This document shows positions 24,274 through 33,104 of a stretch of 64,000 nt of DNA, one piece after another. The stretch spans positions 1,860,001-1,924,000 of the forward strand of contig CAWFMF010000004.1 in assembly GCA_963816985.1 (NCBI GenBank). Reading direction: 5' to 3'. The stretch's first letter is position 1; each line of letters starts with the position of its first letter. The position numbers and the translations under genes were made by a program. The stretch is from JAIVJM01 sp963816985. Its GTDB lineage: Bacteria; Acidobacteriota; Blastocatellia; Pyrinomonadales; Pyrinomonadaceae. The notes under the pieces were generated by a model. It saw only the letters and a program-made list of their open reading frames with translations. It was not told the origin of the DNA and did no database searches.

Positions 24274-27200
24274 ATGCCCCTGACTGACATCTACCCCTCC
24301 GAGCGCGACGAACGCGCCGAGGAGACCGGCGAGCGTCTGAGCGCCTCCGTCCGCCAGCTCGAAGCCCTGACGGCGATGGCCTCCGCCCCGCACGACGGGC
24401 GCGAACTGCGGAGCCTCTTCGACGGACTCGCCGACTCCATCACGCGCGTCACGGACTACCGCTCCTGCGTCGTCCTCCTCTTCACCGACGAGGCCCCGCA
24501 CCGCCCGCGCGTCCTCTCGCACTCCTCGAACATCCCCGCCGCATACGTCTCGCTCATCTCCGAAAGCTCTTTCCCGCGCGAGGAGGTCGCCTCGCTCATC
24601 CGCGGCGGCATCCGCATCGAGGTCGGCGGCCTCGGCTTCGCCGCCTTCTACCCGCCGTCGCGCTACCAACTGCTCGACCGCGTCTTCCCCGACCGCTTCA
24701 AAGCCGACCTCGAACGCCTTGAGCCCGAAGACGAGAGCGCCGTGCCGTGGCGCGTGGGCGACGAGCTGTTCGTCCCGCTCGTGACGAACGAGGGGCAGTT
24801 CGTCGGGCTCATCTCGCTCGACGACCCGAAGACCGGGCGCGCGCCCGACCGCCAGAGCGTTTTGCCCGTTGTCGCCTTCGCGCGGCAGACGGCGCAGCTC
24901 ATCGCGCGCCGCCGCGACTCGGAACAGCTCTCCGAGCAGGCGGGCCGCGAGGCGCTCGTCAACCGCATCTCGCGCGCCGTCCGCCAGTCGCTCGACACGG
25001 GCGAAGTCTTCCGCGCGGCGGTCAAAGAGCTGGGCACGCACCTCGGCGTGGACAGGTGCGTGCTCTTCCTCGTGGACGCGGAGGCGGGCGCGGTGAGCAA
25101 CGCCGCCGAGTACACGGCGCAGGGCATCATCCCGGCGGGCCGGGAGTACAAGATGCCGCTCGTCGAGGCGCTCGTCGAGGCGGTGCGCCGCCACGGAGTC
25201 CTCGCCTTCGAGGACGTGGAGCACGACCCGGCCATCCGCCACGTCTACGAAAACATCCTGAGCAAGCTCGGCACGCGCTCGATCATGTACGTCGGCATCC
25301 GCGTCGGCGACGACGAGCACATCGCCGCCGCCTTCGCCATCTCGACGGTGCACGAGAAGCGGCGCTGGCGCGACTCAGACCTCGCGCTCGCGCGCGCCGT
25401 CGCCGACCAGACCGGCATCGCCATCCGGCAGGCCGAGCTTTACCAGCGGGCCGAGGCGACCTCGACGCGCGAGGCGCTCATCAACCGCCTGAGCCACGCC
25501 ATCCGCGCCTCGCTCAACCTGCCCGAAGTCTCGCGCACGGCGACGCACGAATTGGGCCGCGCGCTCCGCGCCTCGCGCGTCTACATCCGCCCCTACGAGC
25601 CGACGGGCGCGGTCGTCGAGTACGAGTATCTCGCGCCGGGCAGCCCGTCCATGCAGGGGACGGTCATCAGCTTCGACAACCCCGTCGGGCAGTCTCTGAT
25701 GAAGAGGCCGCGCACGGTCGTCGTCCACGACGCCCAGAAGTACGAAGAGGGGACGCCCGAATTCAACGCGCGGCTCCGCGCATTCTCCGCGGAGCACGGC
25801 ACGCTCTCGAAAATCCTGTGCCCGCTCGTCGTGCAGGGACGCTTCCGGGGCACGCTCTGCATCCACCAGACAGACCGCGTGCGCTACTGGGCGAAGGACG
25901 AGGTGGCGCTGGTCGAAGCGGTCGCCGCGCAGCTCGCCACCGGCATCGCGCAGGCCGAACTTTTCGAGATGGTCGAGCGCGCCAAGCGCACCTGGGAAGT
26001 CACCTTCGACGCCATGTCCGACGGCATCTTCATCTTCGACAACGACCGTCAGTTGCTGCGGGTGAACCGCGCCGGGGCGGGGATGGAGTCGGTCGCGCCG
26101 CGCGAGCTGCTCGGCAGGCGGTGCTGCGAAATCCTTCGCGCCGGTCGCGGCGAGGGCTGCATCATCGAGCGCGCGAGCGCCGAGGGCCGCAGCATCACGC
26201 TCGAATACACGCCCGAACGGCTCGGCGTCCCGCTCCTCGTCACCGCCGAGCCGATTCGCGACACTTCGGGACAGATCGGCACGGTCTGCACCGTCCGCGA
26301 CCTCACGGAGCTGCGCCGCATCGAGGCCGTGGCGCGCGAGCGGCAGTCGCTTCTGGAAAATGTTTTGGAGAGCGCGCGCGAGGTCATCTGCGCCGTTGAC
26401 CCCGAAGGCCGAATCATGTGGAGCAACTCGGCGGCGGGCGCTGTCAGCGGTCACCCGAAGGGAGCGATGATCGGCCAGCCCTTCGTCAGGCTCATCGAAG
26501 AGAGCGACCGCGAGACGGCCCTCGAAAATTTCCGGCGCGTGCTCGCGGGCGAGCAGAGGACGGTGGAGCTGCGCATCGTCACGCGCGTCGGCGGCCTGCG
26601 CCACGTGCTCATGGACTTGACGCCGCTCGTCATCGAAGGACGGACGACCGGCGTCCTCTCCATCACGCGCGACATCACCGAGCAGAAGCAGGAGCGCGAG
26701 CGCGCCGCGCAGGCCGACAAGCTGCGCGCCCTCGGCCAGCTCGCTTCGGGCGTCGCGCACGACTTCAACAACGCGCTCGCCGCCATCCTCGGTCGCGCCC
26801 AACTCCTGCGCCGCTCGACGCAGGACACGGAGGTCGTGCGCAACCTCGACATCATCCAGACCGCCGCCGAGGACGCTGCCGCCACCGTCCGCCGCATCCG
26901 CTCGTTCGCGCACCAGTCGCCGGGCGAGGAGTTCACGCTGCTTGAAGTCGGCGCGCTCCTCCGGGACGCGGTGGAGATTACGCGCACGCGCTGGGAGAAC
27001 GACGCGCGGGCGCGCGGGCTGCGCTACGACGTGGAGCTGGACGCGGGCTGCGACAACCTCCACGCCCACGCGCGCGGCAACGCCTCTGAACTGCGCGAAG
27101 TCTTCGTCAACCTCGTCGTCAACGCGATAGACGCGATGCCCGGCGGGGGCCGCCTCTCCATCGAGTGCCGCACGCGCGGCGGTCGCGTCCAACTCCTCTT

Positions 27201-27807
27201 CGCCGACACCGGCGCGGGGATGACCGAGGAGGTGCGCGCGCGCATCTTCGAGCCCTTCTACACGACGAAGGGGATGAACGGGACGGGGCTCGGACTCTTC
27301 GTCAGCTACGGCATCGTCGAGCGTCATCTCGGCCACATCTCGGTCTCGTCCGCGCCCGGTCACGGGACGACTTTTACGATTGAGCTTCCGGCGGTCGAGC
27401 CCGCCGCGCCTTCAGACGCGGGGGCCGAGTTAGTCTCCGCCGCGCATTCTTCCGGCTCGCTCTCGGTGCTCGTCGTGGACGACGAAGAGGCGGTGCGCGA
27501 GACTCTGGCCGAGATGCTCGTCTCGCTCGGCCACCGCGCGACGGTCGTTGAGGGCGGGGCCGAGGCGCTCGCGCTCCTCGAAGACGCGCGCTTCGATCTC
27601 GTCTTCACAGACCTCTCGATGCCGGAGATGGACGGCATCGAGGTGGCGCGCGAAATCCGCCGCCGCGCGGGTCTCCCCGTCGTCATCGTCACCGGCTATG
27701 GCAAGGACGCGCTCCGCTCGCACGGCGCGGGCGCCGCCGCCGCCGTCATCGGCAAGCCCTTCGACTTTGAACAGGTGGAAGAAGTGCTGGCGAGATTCAA
27801 GCGGTAA
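24274..27807 (+). CDS. Hybrid sensor histidine kinase with GAF, PAS and receiver domains
   Basis: The 1177-residue soluble protein has three GAF-type domains (about 25-210, 225-390, 410-570), two PAS domains (about 580-690 and 695-815), a HisKA domain with phospho-acceptor His829 in GVAHDFNNALAAILGR, an HATPase_c domain (VVNAIDAMPGGG, DTGAGMTEE, GTGLGLF), and a C-terminal receiver with Asp1113 in FTDLSMPEMDG. It would autophosphorylate on ligand or redox input through GAF/PAS and pass phosphate to its own receiver. No separate DNA-binding regulator is adjacent, so its output partner is unknown. The second PAS-HisKA junction is standard. Hairpin H7 follows the stop. Confidence 0.93.
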   Translation: MPLTDIYPSERDERAEETGERLSASVRQLEALTAMASAPHDGRELRSLFDGLADSITRVTDYRSCVVLLFTDEAPHRPRVLSHSSNIPAAYVSLISESSFPREEVASLIRGGIRIEVGGLGFAAFYPPSRYQLLDRVFPDRFKADLERLEPEDESAVPWRVGDELFVPLVTNEGQFVGLISLDDPKTGRAPDRQSVLPVVAFARQTAQLIARRRDSEQLSEQAGREALVNRISRAVRQSLDTGEVFRAAVKELGTHLGVDRCVLFLVDAEAGAVSNAAEYTAQGIIPAGREYKMPLVEALVEAVRRHGVLAFEDVEHDPAIRHVYENILSKLGTRSIMYVGIRVGDDEHIAAAFAISTVHEKRRWRDSDLALARAVADQTGIAIRQAELYQRAEATSTREALINRLSHAIRASLNLPEVSRTATHELGRALRASRVYIRPYEPTGAVVEYEYLAPGSPSMQGTVISFDNPVGQSLMKRPRTVVVHDAQKYEEGTPEFNARLRAFSAEHGTLSKILCPLVVQGRFRGTLCIHQTDRVRYWAKDEVALVEAVAAQLATGIAQAELFEMVERAKRTWEVTFDAMSDGIFIFDNDRQLLRVNRAGAGMESVAPRELLGRRCCEILRAGRGEGCIIERASAEGRSITLEYTPERLGVPLLVTAEPIRDTSGQIGTVCTVRDLTELRRIEAVARERQSLLENVLESAREVICAVDPEGRIMWSNSAAGAVSGHPKGAMIGQPFVRLIEESDRETALENFRRVLAGEQRTVELRIVTRVGGLRHVLMDLTPLVIEGRTTGVLSITRDITEQKQERERAAQADKLRALGQLASGVAHDFNNALAAILGRAQLLRRSTQDTEVVRNLDIIQTAAEDAAATVRRIRSFAHQSPGEEFTLLEVGALLRDAVEITRTRWENDARARGLRYDVELDAGCDNLHAHARGNASELREVFVNLVVNAIDAMPGGGRLSIECRTRGGRVQLLFADTGAGMTEEVRARIFEPFYTTKGMNGTGLGLFVSYGIVERHLGHISVSSAPGHGTTFTIELPAVEPAAPSDAGAELVSAAHSSGSLSVLVVDDEEAVRETLAEMLVSLGHRATVVEGGAEALALLEDARFDLVFTDLSMPEMDGIEVAREIRRRAGLPVVIVTGYGKDALRSHGAGAAAAVIGKPFDFEQVEEVLARFKR

Positions 27808-27898
27808 AGTCAGAAGTCAGAACGCTGAACGCTGAACTGAAAGACAAGAGCTTCTTGCTCTTCAGTTCAGCGTTCAGCGTTCTGACTTCTGACTTTTT
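27808..27898. repeat. Heptad hairpin H7 (GTCAGAA/CGCTGAA words)
   Basis: Left arm 27808-27841 and right arm 27861-27894 are perfect inverses built from AGTCAGA, AGTCAGA, ACGCTGA, ACGCTGA, ACTGAA. It exactly fills the gap between the convergent kinase and GrdB-like genes. H10 and H12 share its words. Confidence 0.93.
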
Positions 27899-27900
27899 CT

Positions 27901-28710
27901 TTATCTCTCCCCGCGCCCCATCTCGACTTCAGTCTGCATGGAGACGGAGAGGTTGCGGACGCCGGGCTGGTCTATGGGCTCGATGAGGCGGAGGGCTTCG
28001 TCGAGGATGCGGCGCTGGTGTTCGGGCCATTCGGGCTTGCCCGCGACGCAGCCGAACTCGCCCGCGTAGAAGGCGGCGCGCGGCGGTCGCACCAGCTCGG
28101 CGACCTCTCGGTCAACGCAGAGCATCATCGTCGGGATGCCCGCCGCCTCAACCGCTCGACCGACGAGCCCCATCGTCTGGTGACAGAGGCGCGAGGCCGG
28201 GACTAAGAGCGCGGCCTGCACCTCGTAGCGCACGACGCGCTCGACCAGTTGCGGGAGCGTCGTCCCCGCGAAGCGGGCCGCGCTCGGAATGAAGCCGCAG
28301 AGGCTCCACCAGACCGGGTTCAACTGACCGATGATACCGTTGCCCTCGAACTCCTGTAGACGCTCAACCGGAACCTGCGAGTTCATGTCCGCAAGGACAG
28401 CCTCCGGGTCATAGCCGCGCGCCGACCACTTCAAGTCTTCGGCTTCGACCTCGATGGGAATCTCGCGGAAGGAAGTATCGCCGCCCGCGATGTTGGTGTC
28501 GAAGGCGTCCGTCCCGTCAATGTACGCGCCCGCCGAGGTGATGAGCGCGAGGTTGAGCATCGGGAGCGCGCGGCGCGCGGGCGTAAACGGCGCGTGGCGG
28601 TTCTCGACCCAAGTGTAGCGCGGGCCGACCTCGTCGCCGCGCATCTCGTTGGTCAGCTTCCAGCGCGCGTAGCGGTCGCGCCAGTCGTCGAGGTGCTCGA
28701 TGATCTCCAC
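27901..28710 (-). CDS. GrdB-like protein of the glycine/sarcosine/betaine reductase family
   Basis: The 269-residue protein starts at a GTG with AAGGAG 10 nt upstream. ALITSAGAYIDG, then GGDTSFREIP, LADMNSQVPVERL and GLVGRAVEAAGIPTMML follow the pattern of the selenoprotein B family (glycine/betaine/D-proline reductases). It is shorter than those subunits, and I see no in-frame TGA for selenocysteine; Cys occurs in WSLCGF and SRLCHQT. Homologues without selenocysteine are widespread in aerobes and have no assigned reaction. It may be co-transcribed with the DUF309 gene 105 nt upstream. Confidence 0.75.
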   Translation of the reverse strand: MEIIEHLDDWRDRYARWKLTNEMRGDEVGPRYTWVENRHAPFTPARRALPMLNLALITSAGAYIDGTDAFDTNIAGGDTSFREIPIEVEAEDLKWSARGYDPEAVLADMNSQVPVERLQEFEGNGIIGQLNPVWWSLCGFIPSAARFAGTTLPQLVERVVRYEVQAALLVPASRLCHQTMGLVGRAVEAAGIPTMMLCVDREVAELVRPPRAAFYAGEFGCVAGKPEWPEHQRRILDEALRLIEPIDQPGVRNLSVSMQTEVEMGRGER

Positions 28711-28815
28711 CTGAAGTCTTCTCCTTGAAAATTGTGCGGGACGTTTTTCGTTTGCGCGCCGATTCTAAATCACAAACGTCCCCCGACGCCAACGCCCCCT
28801 CCCGCCGCGCCTCTT

Positions 28816-29259
28816 TTAGTCATACTCCATCAACTCCGGCAGCAGACGGATGCGCGGCGCAGCAAACGGCGGCGGCACGACCTCGCGCGGGTCGCGCGCC
28901 TCGACGAGCCACGAGAGTTGTCGTGCGAGTTGCGAGAGGTATTCGCCGAGGTCGAGCGACATGAATCGCTCCGAGCCTAAGCGCGCGAACTTCTCGTTCG
29001 CCAGTTGATACATCCGCCGCGCCGCGCCGGGCCGACCGATTTCGAGGTGGTGGAAGATGACCGCCGCCTGAATCATCCCTTGCAGAAAAAGCTTCTCGCG
29101 CGGCCCGGCCTCGTCGCGCCAACGCTCCTCCCAGGCGTCGTGCGCCGCGTGGAACTCGCCCTCGTTGTAGAGGTCTATCCCGGCCAGATACTCCTCCGGG
29201 TAGAAGGCGGCGTGCGCCTCGGTGTACGCGGGCCGGTCTTCGTCGTCGGGCTCAATCAT
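28816..29259 (-). CDS. DUF309 family protein
   Basis: The 147-residue protein contains the DUF309 signature: GIDLYNEGEFHAAHDAWEERWR, then KLFLQGMIQAAVIFHHLEIG, and a helical end. These are compact helical proteins of unknown function, with conserved His and Glu in the first two helices that could bind metal. It lies between the rhodanese and GrdB-like genes on the same strand. Hairpin H8 separates it from the rhodanese gene. Confidence 0.85.
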   Translation of the reverse strand: MIEPDDEDRPAYTEAHAAFYPEEYLAGIDLYNEGEFHAAHDAWEERWRDEAGPREKLFLQGMIQAAVIFHHLEIGRPGAARRMYQLANEKFARLGSERFMSLDLGEYLSQLARQLSWLVEARDPREVVPPPFAAPRIRLLPELMEYD

Positions 29260-29281
29260 AAAGACAAACGATGAACTGGAG

Positions 29282-29361
29282 AGTTTTCAGTATCCAGTTT
29301 TCAGTTTTCAGTTAAGACTGGAGCTGAGAACTGAAAACTGAAAACTCAAAACTGAAAACTG
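29282..29361. repeat. Heptad hairpin H8 (CAGTTTT words)
   Basis: Left arm 29282-29313 contains CAGTTTT, CAGTTTT, CAGTTAA; right arm 29328-29361 contains AACTGAA, AACTGAA, AACTCAA, AACTGAA. It has the same words as H4 and lies between two minus-strand genes. Confidence 0.9.
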
Positions 29362-29382
29362 CCTTTCATCATTTCTTCTCCT

Positions 29383-29706
29383 TCAGTATCTCGGCACGCG
29401 GCGGTCAACTTCGCACGACCAGCGTTCAATGCCGCCGGAGAGGTTGTAGAGGTTAGTAAAACCCTGCCGCGAGAGGAAGGCGCAGGTCTGCGCGCTGCGG
29501 ATGCCGTGGTGGCACATGAAGACGATCTCGGCTTCGGGGTCGAGCGACGCGGCCCACTCGTCGAAGCGGCTGAGCGGCATGAGCTGTGCGCCCTCGATGC
29601 GCGCCAGCTCGAACTCCTCCGGCTCGCGCACGTCAATGAGGAGCGGCGCGTCCCCGCGCACGCGCCGCTCTTCAAACTGCTCCGGCGTGATCGTCTTGAA
29701 GCTCAT
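29383..29706 (-). CDS. Rhodanese-domain sulfurtransferase
   Basis: This is a single-domain rhodanese of 107 residues, with LLIDVREPEEFELARIEGA and the active-site loop MCHHGIRSAQ carrying the persulfide Cys65. Loops of this kind transfer sulfane sulfur to thiol acceptors; six-residue loops favour sulfur over phosphate substrates. The protein is cytosolic and has no extra domain. It is the first gene of a minus-strand group with DUF309 and GrdB-like genes. Confidence 0.92.
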   Translation of the reverse strand: MSFKTITPEQFEERRVRGDAPLLIDVREPEEFELARIEGAQLMPLSRFDEWAASLDPEAEIVFMCHHGIRSAQTCAFLSRQGFTNLYNLSGGIERWSCEVDRRVPRY

Positions 29707-29819
29707 CCGCTATCTGCCCGCGCCGAAAATTTATCGTTGGCATTAAAGTTTCGCCGCACCATAATAGCGCAGTTTCCGCGCGCGCGCGGAGTCTGAAGAA
29801 CCCGGAGAAAACTCCCTCG

Positions 29820-30335
29820 ATGAAACCCGAAGAGCTGAGCGCTTACGCGTCGGTCGCCACGCTCGTCGTGACCGTCGTCATCTCGATAATCCTCCAACGC
29901 TGGTCGAGCCGCGTCGCCCGGACGGAACACGAACGGTCTCTGCGCGAGTGGTGGAACACCCTGAACGAGACGGCGCTCTCCAGCGACGAGATGCTGCTCG
30001 TGGCAGACCGGCTCATGCACCCCTCGGCGGTCGAACAGTCCATCGAGGAGAAGCGCCGGAGGTGGTTCGCGTTTCTCGTCTTGAACGCGCTCTCAAGCAG
30101 CTTCCTTGGGGCGCAGGACGGTTTGAGCAGGTCGAAGGAAGACACGGTGGACATCGTCCGGCACCACCTGCGAATCCTTCTCGCCTCCGACGACATTTAC
30201 GAGCTGTCGCAACAGGGATACGAGCCGGGCTTCGCCGCTCTGTGCAGGGAAGTCCGCGAGGAGCTGACCGAGCAGCAGGCCGAACGACGTGAGAAAGTGT
30301 TTCGCCGTCGTCCACGAAGGCGGTCTGATACGTGA
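29820..30335 (+). CDS. Single-pass membrane protein of unknown function
   Basis: The 171-residue protein has one hydrophobic helix at about 10-27 (VATLVVTVVISIILQRW), then a helical cytosolic region with many Arg/Glu (REWWNTLNETALSS, EEKRRRWFAFLVLNAL) and a basic end (EKVFRRRPRRRSDT). I recognise no family. It stands alone on the plus strand, ends 5 nt from the convergent reductase-like gene, and has no close ribosome-binding sequence other than CGGAGAAAAC about 10 nt upstream. Confidence 0.7.
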   Translation: MKPEELSAYASVATLVVTVVISIILQRWSSRVARTEHERSLREWWNTLNETALSSDEMLLVADRLMHPSAVEQSIEEKRRRWFAFLVLNALSSSFLGAQDGLSRSKEDTVDIVRHHLRILLASDDIYELSQQGYEPGFAALCREVREELTEQQAERREKVFRRRPRRRSDT

Positions 30336-30340
30336 CGGAA

Positions 30341-31261
30341 TCATGCTCGATAACTGCCGAGGCGCGAGGCGATGACTCTGGCGGCGGTTGCGCCCGCGCC
30401 GCACGCGCCGCTGATGGTGGGCGCGAGCGGGTTCGAGATGTCGCCGACGGCGAAGACCTGCTCGACGCTCGTCTCCTGCTCGCCGGTGACGACGAGGTAA
30501 CCGCGCTCGTCGGCGTGGGCTTGGCCCGCGAACAGTTCGACGTTCGGCTCGACGCCGACGCGCACGAGCACGCCGCGCACGGCCATGCGGAACGGCTTGA
30601 TGGCCCCGCGCCGGAGAATTTCGACCGCCTCGACGCGCTCGCCGCCGATGACGCGTTCGAGCGTCGCTTCTTTGAAGACCGTGATGCGGTGGTCGCCTTG
30701 AATCTGTTCGGCGAACTCGCGCCGCGCGCCGAGAGCTTCGCCCCGGTGGACGAGCGTCACGGTCGCGCACACGTCGGCGAGGAGCAGCGCGTCCTCCGCC
30801 GCCTCGCAGCCGCCGCCCACGACGCACACGTCCTCGCCCGCGTAAGCGTCGCGCTCTAACAAGCCGGAGCGCATCACCCCGCGCCCCTCGAACTCCTCCA
30901 CGCCGGGCACGCCGAGTCTGCGCCGCCGCACGCCCGTCGCGATGACGAGGGCGATTGCTTGCAGCTCTTCGCCGCTCCGCAGACTGACCCGCTTCGCGCG
31001 CAAATCAACGCTCTCGATTTCGACCTGCGTCCAGAGGTCGAACTCGCAGTCCTCGACCTGCGCGGCGAAGAGGTCTCGCAGCTCAGTCCCGTTCGCGGCC
31101 TCGACGCCGAGATAATTGCCGATGCGTTTGTGAACATGAAGGAGCTGCCCCCCGACCTCCGCCGCGTGTTCGAGGACGAGCGTGTCCAGCCCCAGCTCGT
31201 CGCACCACAACGCGGCGGACAAACCCGCCGGGCCTGCGCCGATGATAATCACGTCGTGCAT
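30341..31261 (-). CDS. Thioredoxin-reductase-like flavoprotein lacking the redox CxxC
   Basis: The 306-residue protein has the FAD motif IIIGAGPAGLSAALW at the start, VIATGVRRRRLGVPG, the NAD(P) motif VCVVGGGCEAAEDAL at about 144-158, and the VFAVGDIS motif near 277 that closes the FAD site. At the place where thioredoxin reductases carry CATC the sequence is VMRSGLLERDAY, with no Cys pair. It could be a ferredoxin-NAD(P) reductase-like or bacillithiol-type disulfide reductase-like enzyme. A plant-type ferredoxin is encoded on the same strand at 33103. The substrate is not resolved. Confidence 0.85.
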   Translation of the reverse strand: MHDVIIIGAGPAGLSAALWCDELGLDTLVLEHAAEVGGQLLHVHKRIGNYLGVEAANGTELRDLFAAQVEDCEFDLWTQVEIESVDLRAKRVSLRSGEELQAIALVIATGVRRRRLGVPGVEEFEGRGVMRSGLLERDAYAGEDVCVVGGGCEAAEDALLLADVCATVTLVHRGEALGARREFAEQIQGDHRITVFKEATLERVIGGERVEAVEILRRGAIKPFRMAVRGVLVRVGVEPNVELFAGQAHADERGYLVVTGEQETSVEQVFAVGDISNPLAPTISGACGAGATAARVIASRLGSYRA

Positions 31262-31273
31262 AGTTCAGTACAG

Positions 31274-31363
31274 GTCAGAACCGCCTGCGGTAGCGGGCGG
31301 GTTTTAACCTAACGTAATGATACTTACCGCTCAGAACCGCCCGCTACCGCAGGCGGTTCTGAC
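31274..31363. repeat. Palindromic repeat family G, copy 1
   Basis: Arms 31274-31301 and 31332-31363 are inverses (GTCAGAACCGCCTGCGGTAG and onward). Copies with related sequence are at 46882-46994 and 58991-59088. The methyltransferase gene ends inside the right arm. Confidence 0.88.
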
Positions 31364-31955
31364 TTTGTCGCCCGATGATTTCGGCGGAGCGGCGCGTGTG
31401 CTCTCCGGCGTCCGGGTCGTGGCCCGTTGTTTCGAGGTAGTGGAGGATTTCGAGTCCGCCGAACGCCTCGCGCAACTCGCCGGGGCGGAGGAGGAAGTCG
31501 GGGTTCATGGGCTTCACCGAAGGGCTCTCGTCAACCATGTGAATCGCGGCGACGAGGAGGCCGCCGGGCTTTAGTCCCGCGCGCATCCGTTGGAAGAGGT
31601 CGCGTTGCAGGTAGTAGAAATCACAGACGAGGTCGTAAGCGCCCTCTTCGATTTTGAACTCTCCGCGTTCGAGGTCGGCGACGCGGGCATCAATCCAAAG
31701 ATTCTTTTCGCGTGCGCGCTCAAGCATTAACTCGACGCCGACGCGCGAGGCGTCAACCGCCGTGACGCGCATCCCCCGCGCCGCGAGAAAGACGGCGTGG
31801 CGTCCCGCGCCGCACGCGAGGTCGAGCGCGCGGAGACCTTCGAGGCTTCCGCCTTCGAGTTGCGACGCGAACAACTCGACGGCGCGGACGAGCAACTGAC
31901 TCGGCTCGTCGGTCGCGTGCTCGCCGCGACGGTAACGCTCGTCCCAGTCGGCCAC
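31344..31955 (-). CDS. Class I SAM-dependent methyltransferase (TehB-like)
   Basis: The GTG start at 31955 lies 5 nt from the end of the preceding gene. The 203-residue protein has motif I ALDLACGAGRHAVFLA, motif post-I VTAVDASRVG and the DLVCDFYYL strand-helix, in the pattern of TehB/thiopurine-type small-molecule methyltransferases. It would transfer a methyl group from SAM to an unidentified acceptor. The last residues (RQSQNRLR) are read from the arm of palindrome G1, so the original C-terminus was probably replaced by the repeat. Confidence 0.85.
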   Translation of the reverse strand: MADWDERYRRGEHATDEPSQLLVRAVELFASQLEGGSLEGLRALDLACGAGRHAVFLAARGMRVTAVDASRVGVELMLERAREKNLWIDARVADLERGEFKIEEGAYDLVCDFYYLQRDLFQRMRAGLKPGGLLVAAIHMVDESPSVKPMNPDFLLRPGELREAFGGLEILHYLETTGHDPDAGEHTRRSAEIIGRQSQNRLR

Positions 31956-31959
31956 GCCT

Positions 31960-32985
31960 TTAAACCTGAGCCATCTGCGAAGCCCGTCCAGCGACGAGCG
32001 CCGTGCGCACTTCCGACGCCACCTCTTCGGGCGCGAGACGCGAGGCCGAGAGCACGCCTGCGGCGTCCGCGAACTTCACCGCCGAGGTCAGCTCGCTCCC
32101 GTCCGTCTTCCAGAGTCCTTCAGCATTGCTTTCAAGTTCGTTGAGTCGAGCGACGAGCGCGCCGAAGTCTCTTCGTTCGACGCGCGGGCGCACAATCGTC
32201 TCGGCCCAAGAGTAGTAAGGATAATCAATCCGGTAGCTCCAGCCGCCCGCGTTGGGGATGGCGATGAGATAGACCTGCCCGCGCGCGTGGTGCGAGATGG
32301 CCGTGTAGGGCGCGGCGTGGCGCGTCGGCTTGAAGCCGGAAGAGCCGTAGAGGTCGGGCGTGAGCGTGACGACGGAGAGGCCCGCGCTCTCGTCCTCCTC
32401 GACCCTCGACGCGCCGCGCGCGAAGCTCTCAAGCGCCGTCTCTATCTGCGCCCAGCCCTCGCGCCACAGCGGCTCGTAGTCGTCCGTGCGCGTCAGCACG
32501 CGCTCGACTTCCGGCAACACGAGCGCGTAGGCGCGCGCCTCGTCAACGCTCGCGCCGCTCGCGAGCCGGCGCGCGAGCGGAGAGATGACGCCGCCGTCGG
32601 GGATGGGATTGTCGCTCCCCTGTATGACGAGGCTCGCGCGCACGCCCCGCGCGCCCGTGTGCTCGGAGAAGTCCCCGGCTTCGGCGGCGGCGATCAACTC
32701 CGCGCGCAAGTCCAAAGCGCGTTCGCCCGCGAGCACCGTCCAGACCGAGAGCACGCCGTCCGTGTCGAAGTGGTTGTTGGTGACGAGCTCGATGCCTTCG
32801 GTCAACTCTTCGCGGCGCGGCGAGGCGACGAGGTTCAGCGCAATCTCCGTCGAGGTGTCGGCGCGAACTTCCAATGGCGTCCGGTTGCCGCGCCAGTGCG
32901 AGAAGTGGACGGCGTTGTCAACCGTCCCGTCCACCGAAAGCTTCGGCAAACCCTTCAGCCCCTCGTGGTAATACTCGAAACGCAT
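31960..32985 (-). CDS. DUF6687-like conserved protein
   Basis: The 341-residue protein starts MRFEYYHEGLKGLPKLSVDG and contains FSHWRGNRTPLEVRADTSTE and NNHFDTDGVLSVW, two motifs I associate, not certainly, with DUF6687. There is no signal peptide or membrane helix. The His/Asp-rich NHFDTDG suggests a metal site, but no reaction is known to me. The methyltransferase gene starts 5 nt downstream and the ferredoxin gene lies upstream across hairpin H9, all on the minus strand. Confidence 0.7.
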   Translation of the reverse strand: MRFEYYHEGLKGLPKLSVDGTVDNAVHFSHWRGNRTPLEVRADTSTEIALNLVASPRREELTEGIELVTNNHFDTDGVLSVWTVLAGERALDLRAELIAAAEAGDFSEHTGARGVRASLVIQGSDNPIPDGGVISPLARRLASGASVDEARAYALVLPEVERVLTRTDDYEPLWREGWAQIETALESFARGASRVEEDESAGLSVVTLTPDLYGSSGFKPTRHAAPYTAISHHARGQVYLIAIPNAGGWSYRIDYPYYSWAETIVRPRVERRDFGALVARLNELESNAEGLWKTDGSELTSAVKFADAAGVLSASRLAPEEVASEVRTALVAGRASQMAQV

Positions 32986-32997
32986 AAAACCCCCTTC

Positions 32998-33104
32998 CGA
33001 TTTTGGATTTTAGATTTTGGATTTTGGATTGGCGTGCTTCTTAAACTCGAAGCCGGATTTCGGACTGTTCAGCTTTCGCCGGGTTCAATCTAAAATCCAA
33101 AATC
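32998..33104. repeat. Heptad hairpin H9 (GATTTTG words)
   Basis: Left arm 32998-33031 repeats GATTTTG, GATTTTA, GATTTTG, GATTTTG; the right arm (33086-33104) has the inverse CAAAATC words but is shorter. It lies between the ferredoxin and DUF6687-like genes. H11 shares its words. Confidence 0.88.

Noticed and set aside
24032..24283. 83-residue frame ahead of the hybrid kinase
   Set aside because: It covers the promoter element and looks random.
25375..27363. 662-residue minus-strand open frame
   Set aside because: It is antisense to the hybrid histidine kinase and has no domain motif.
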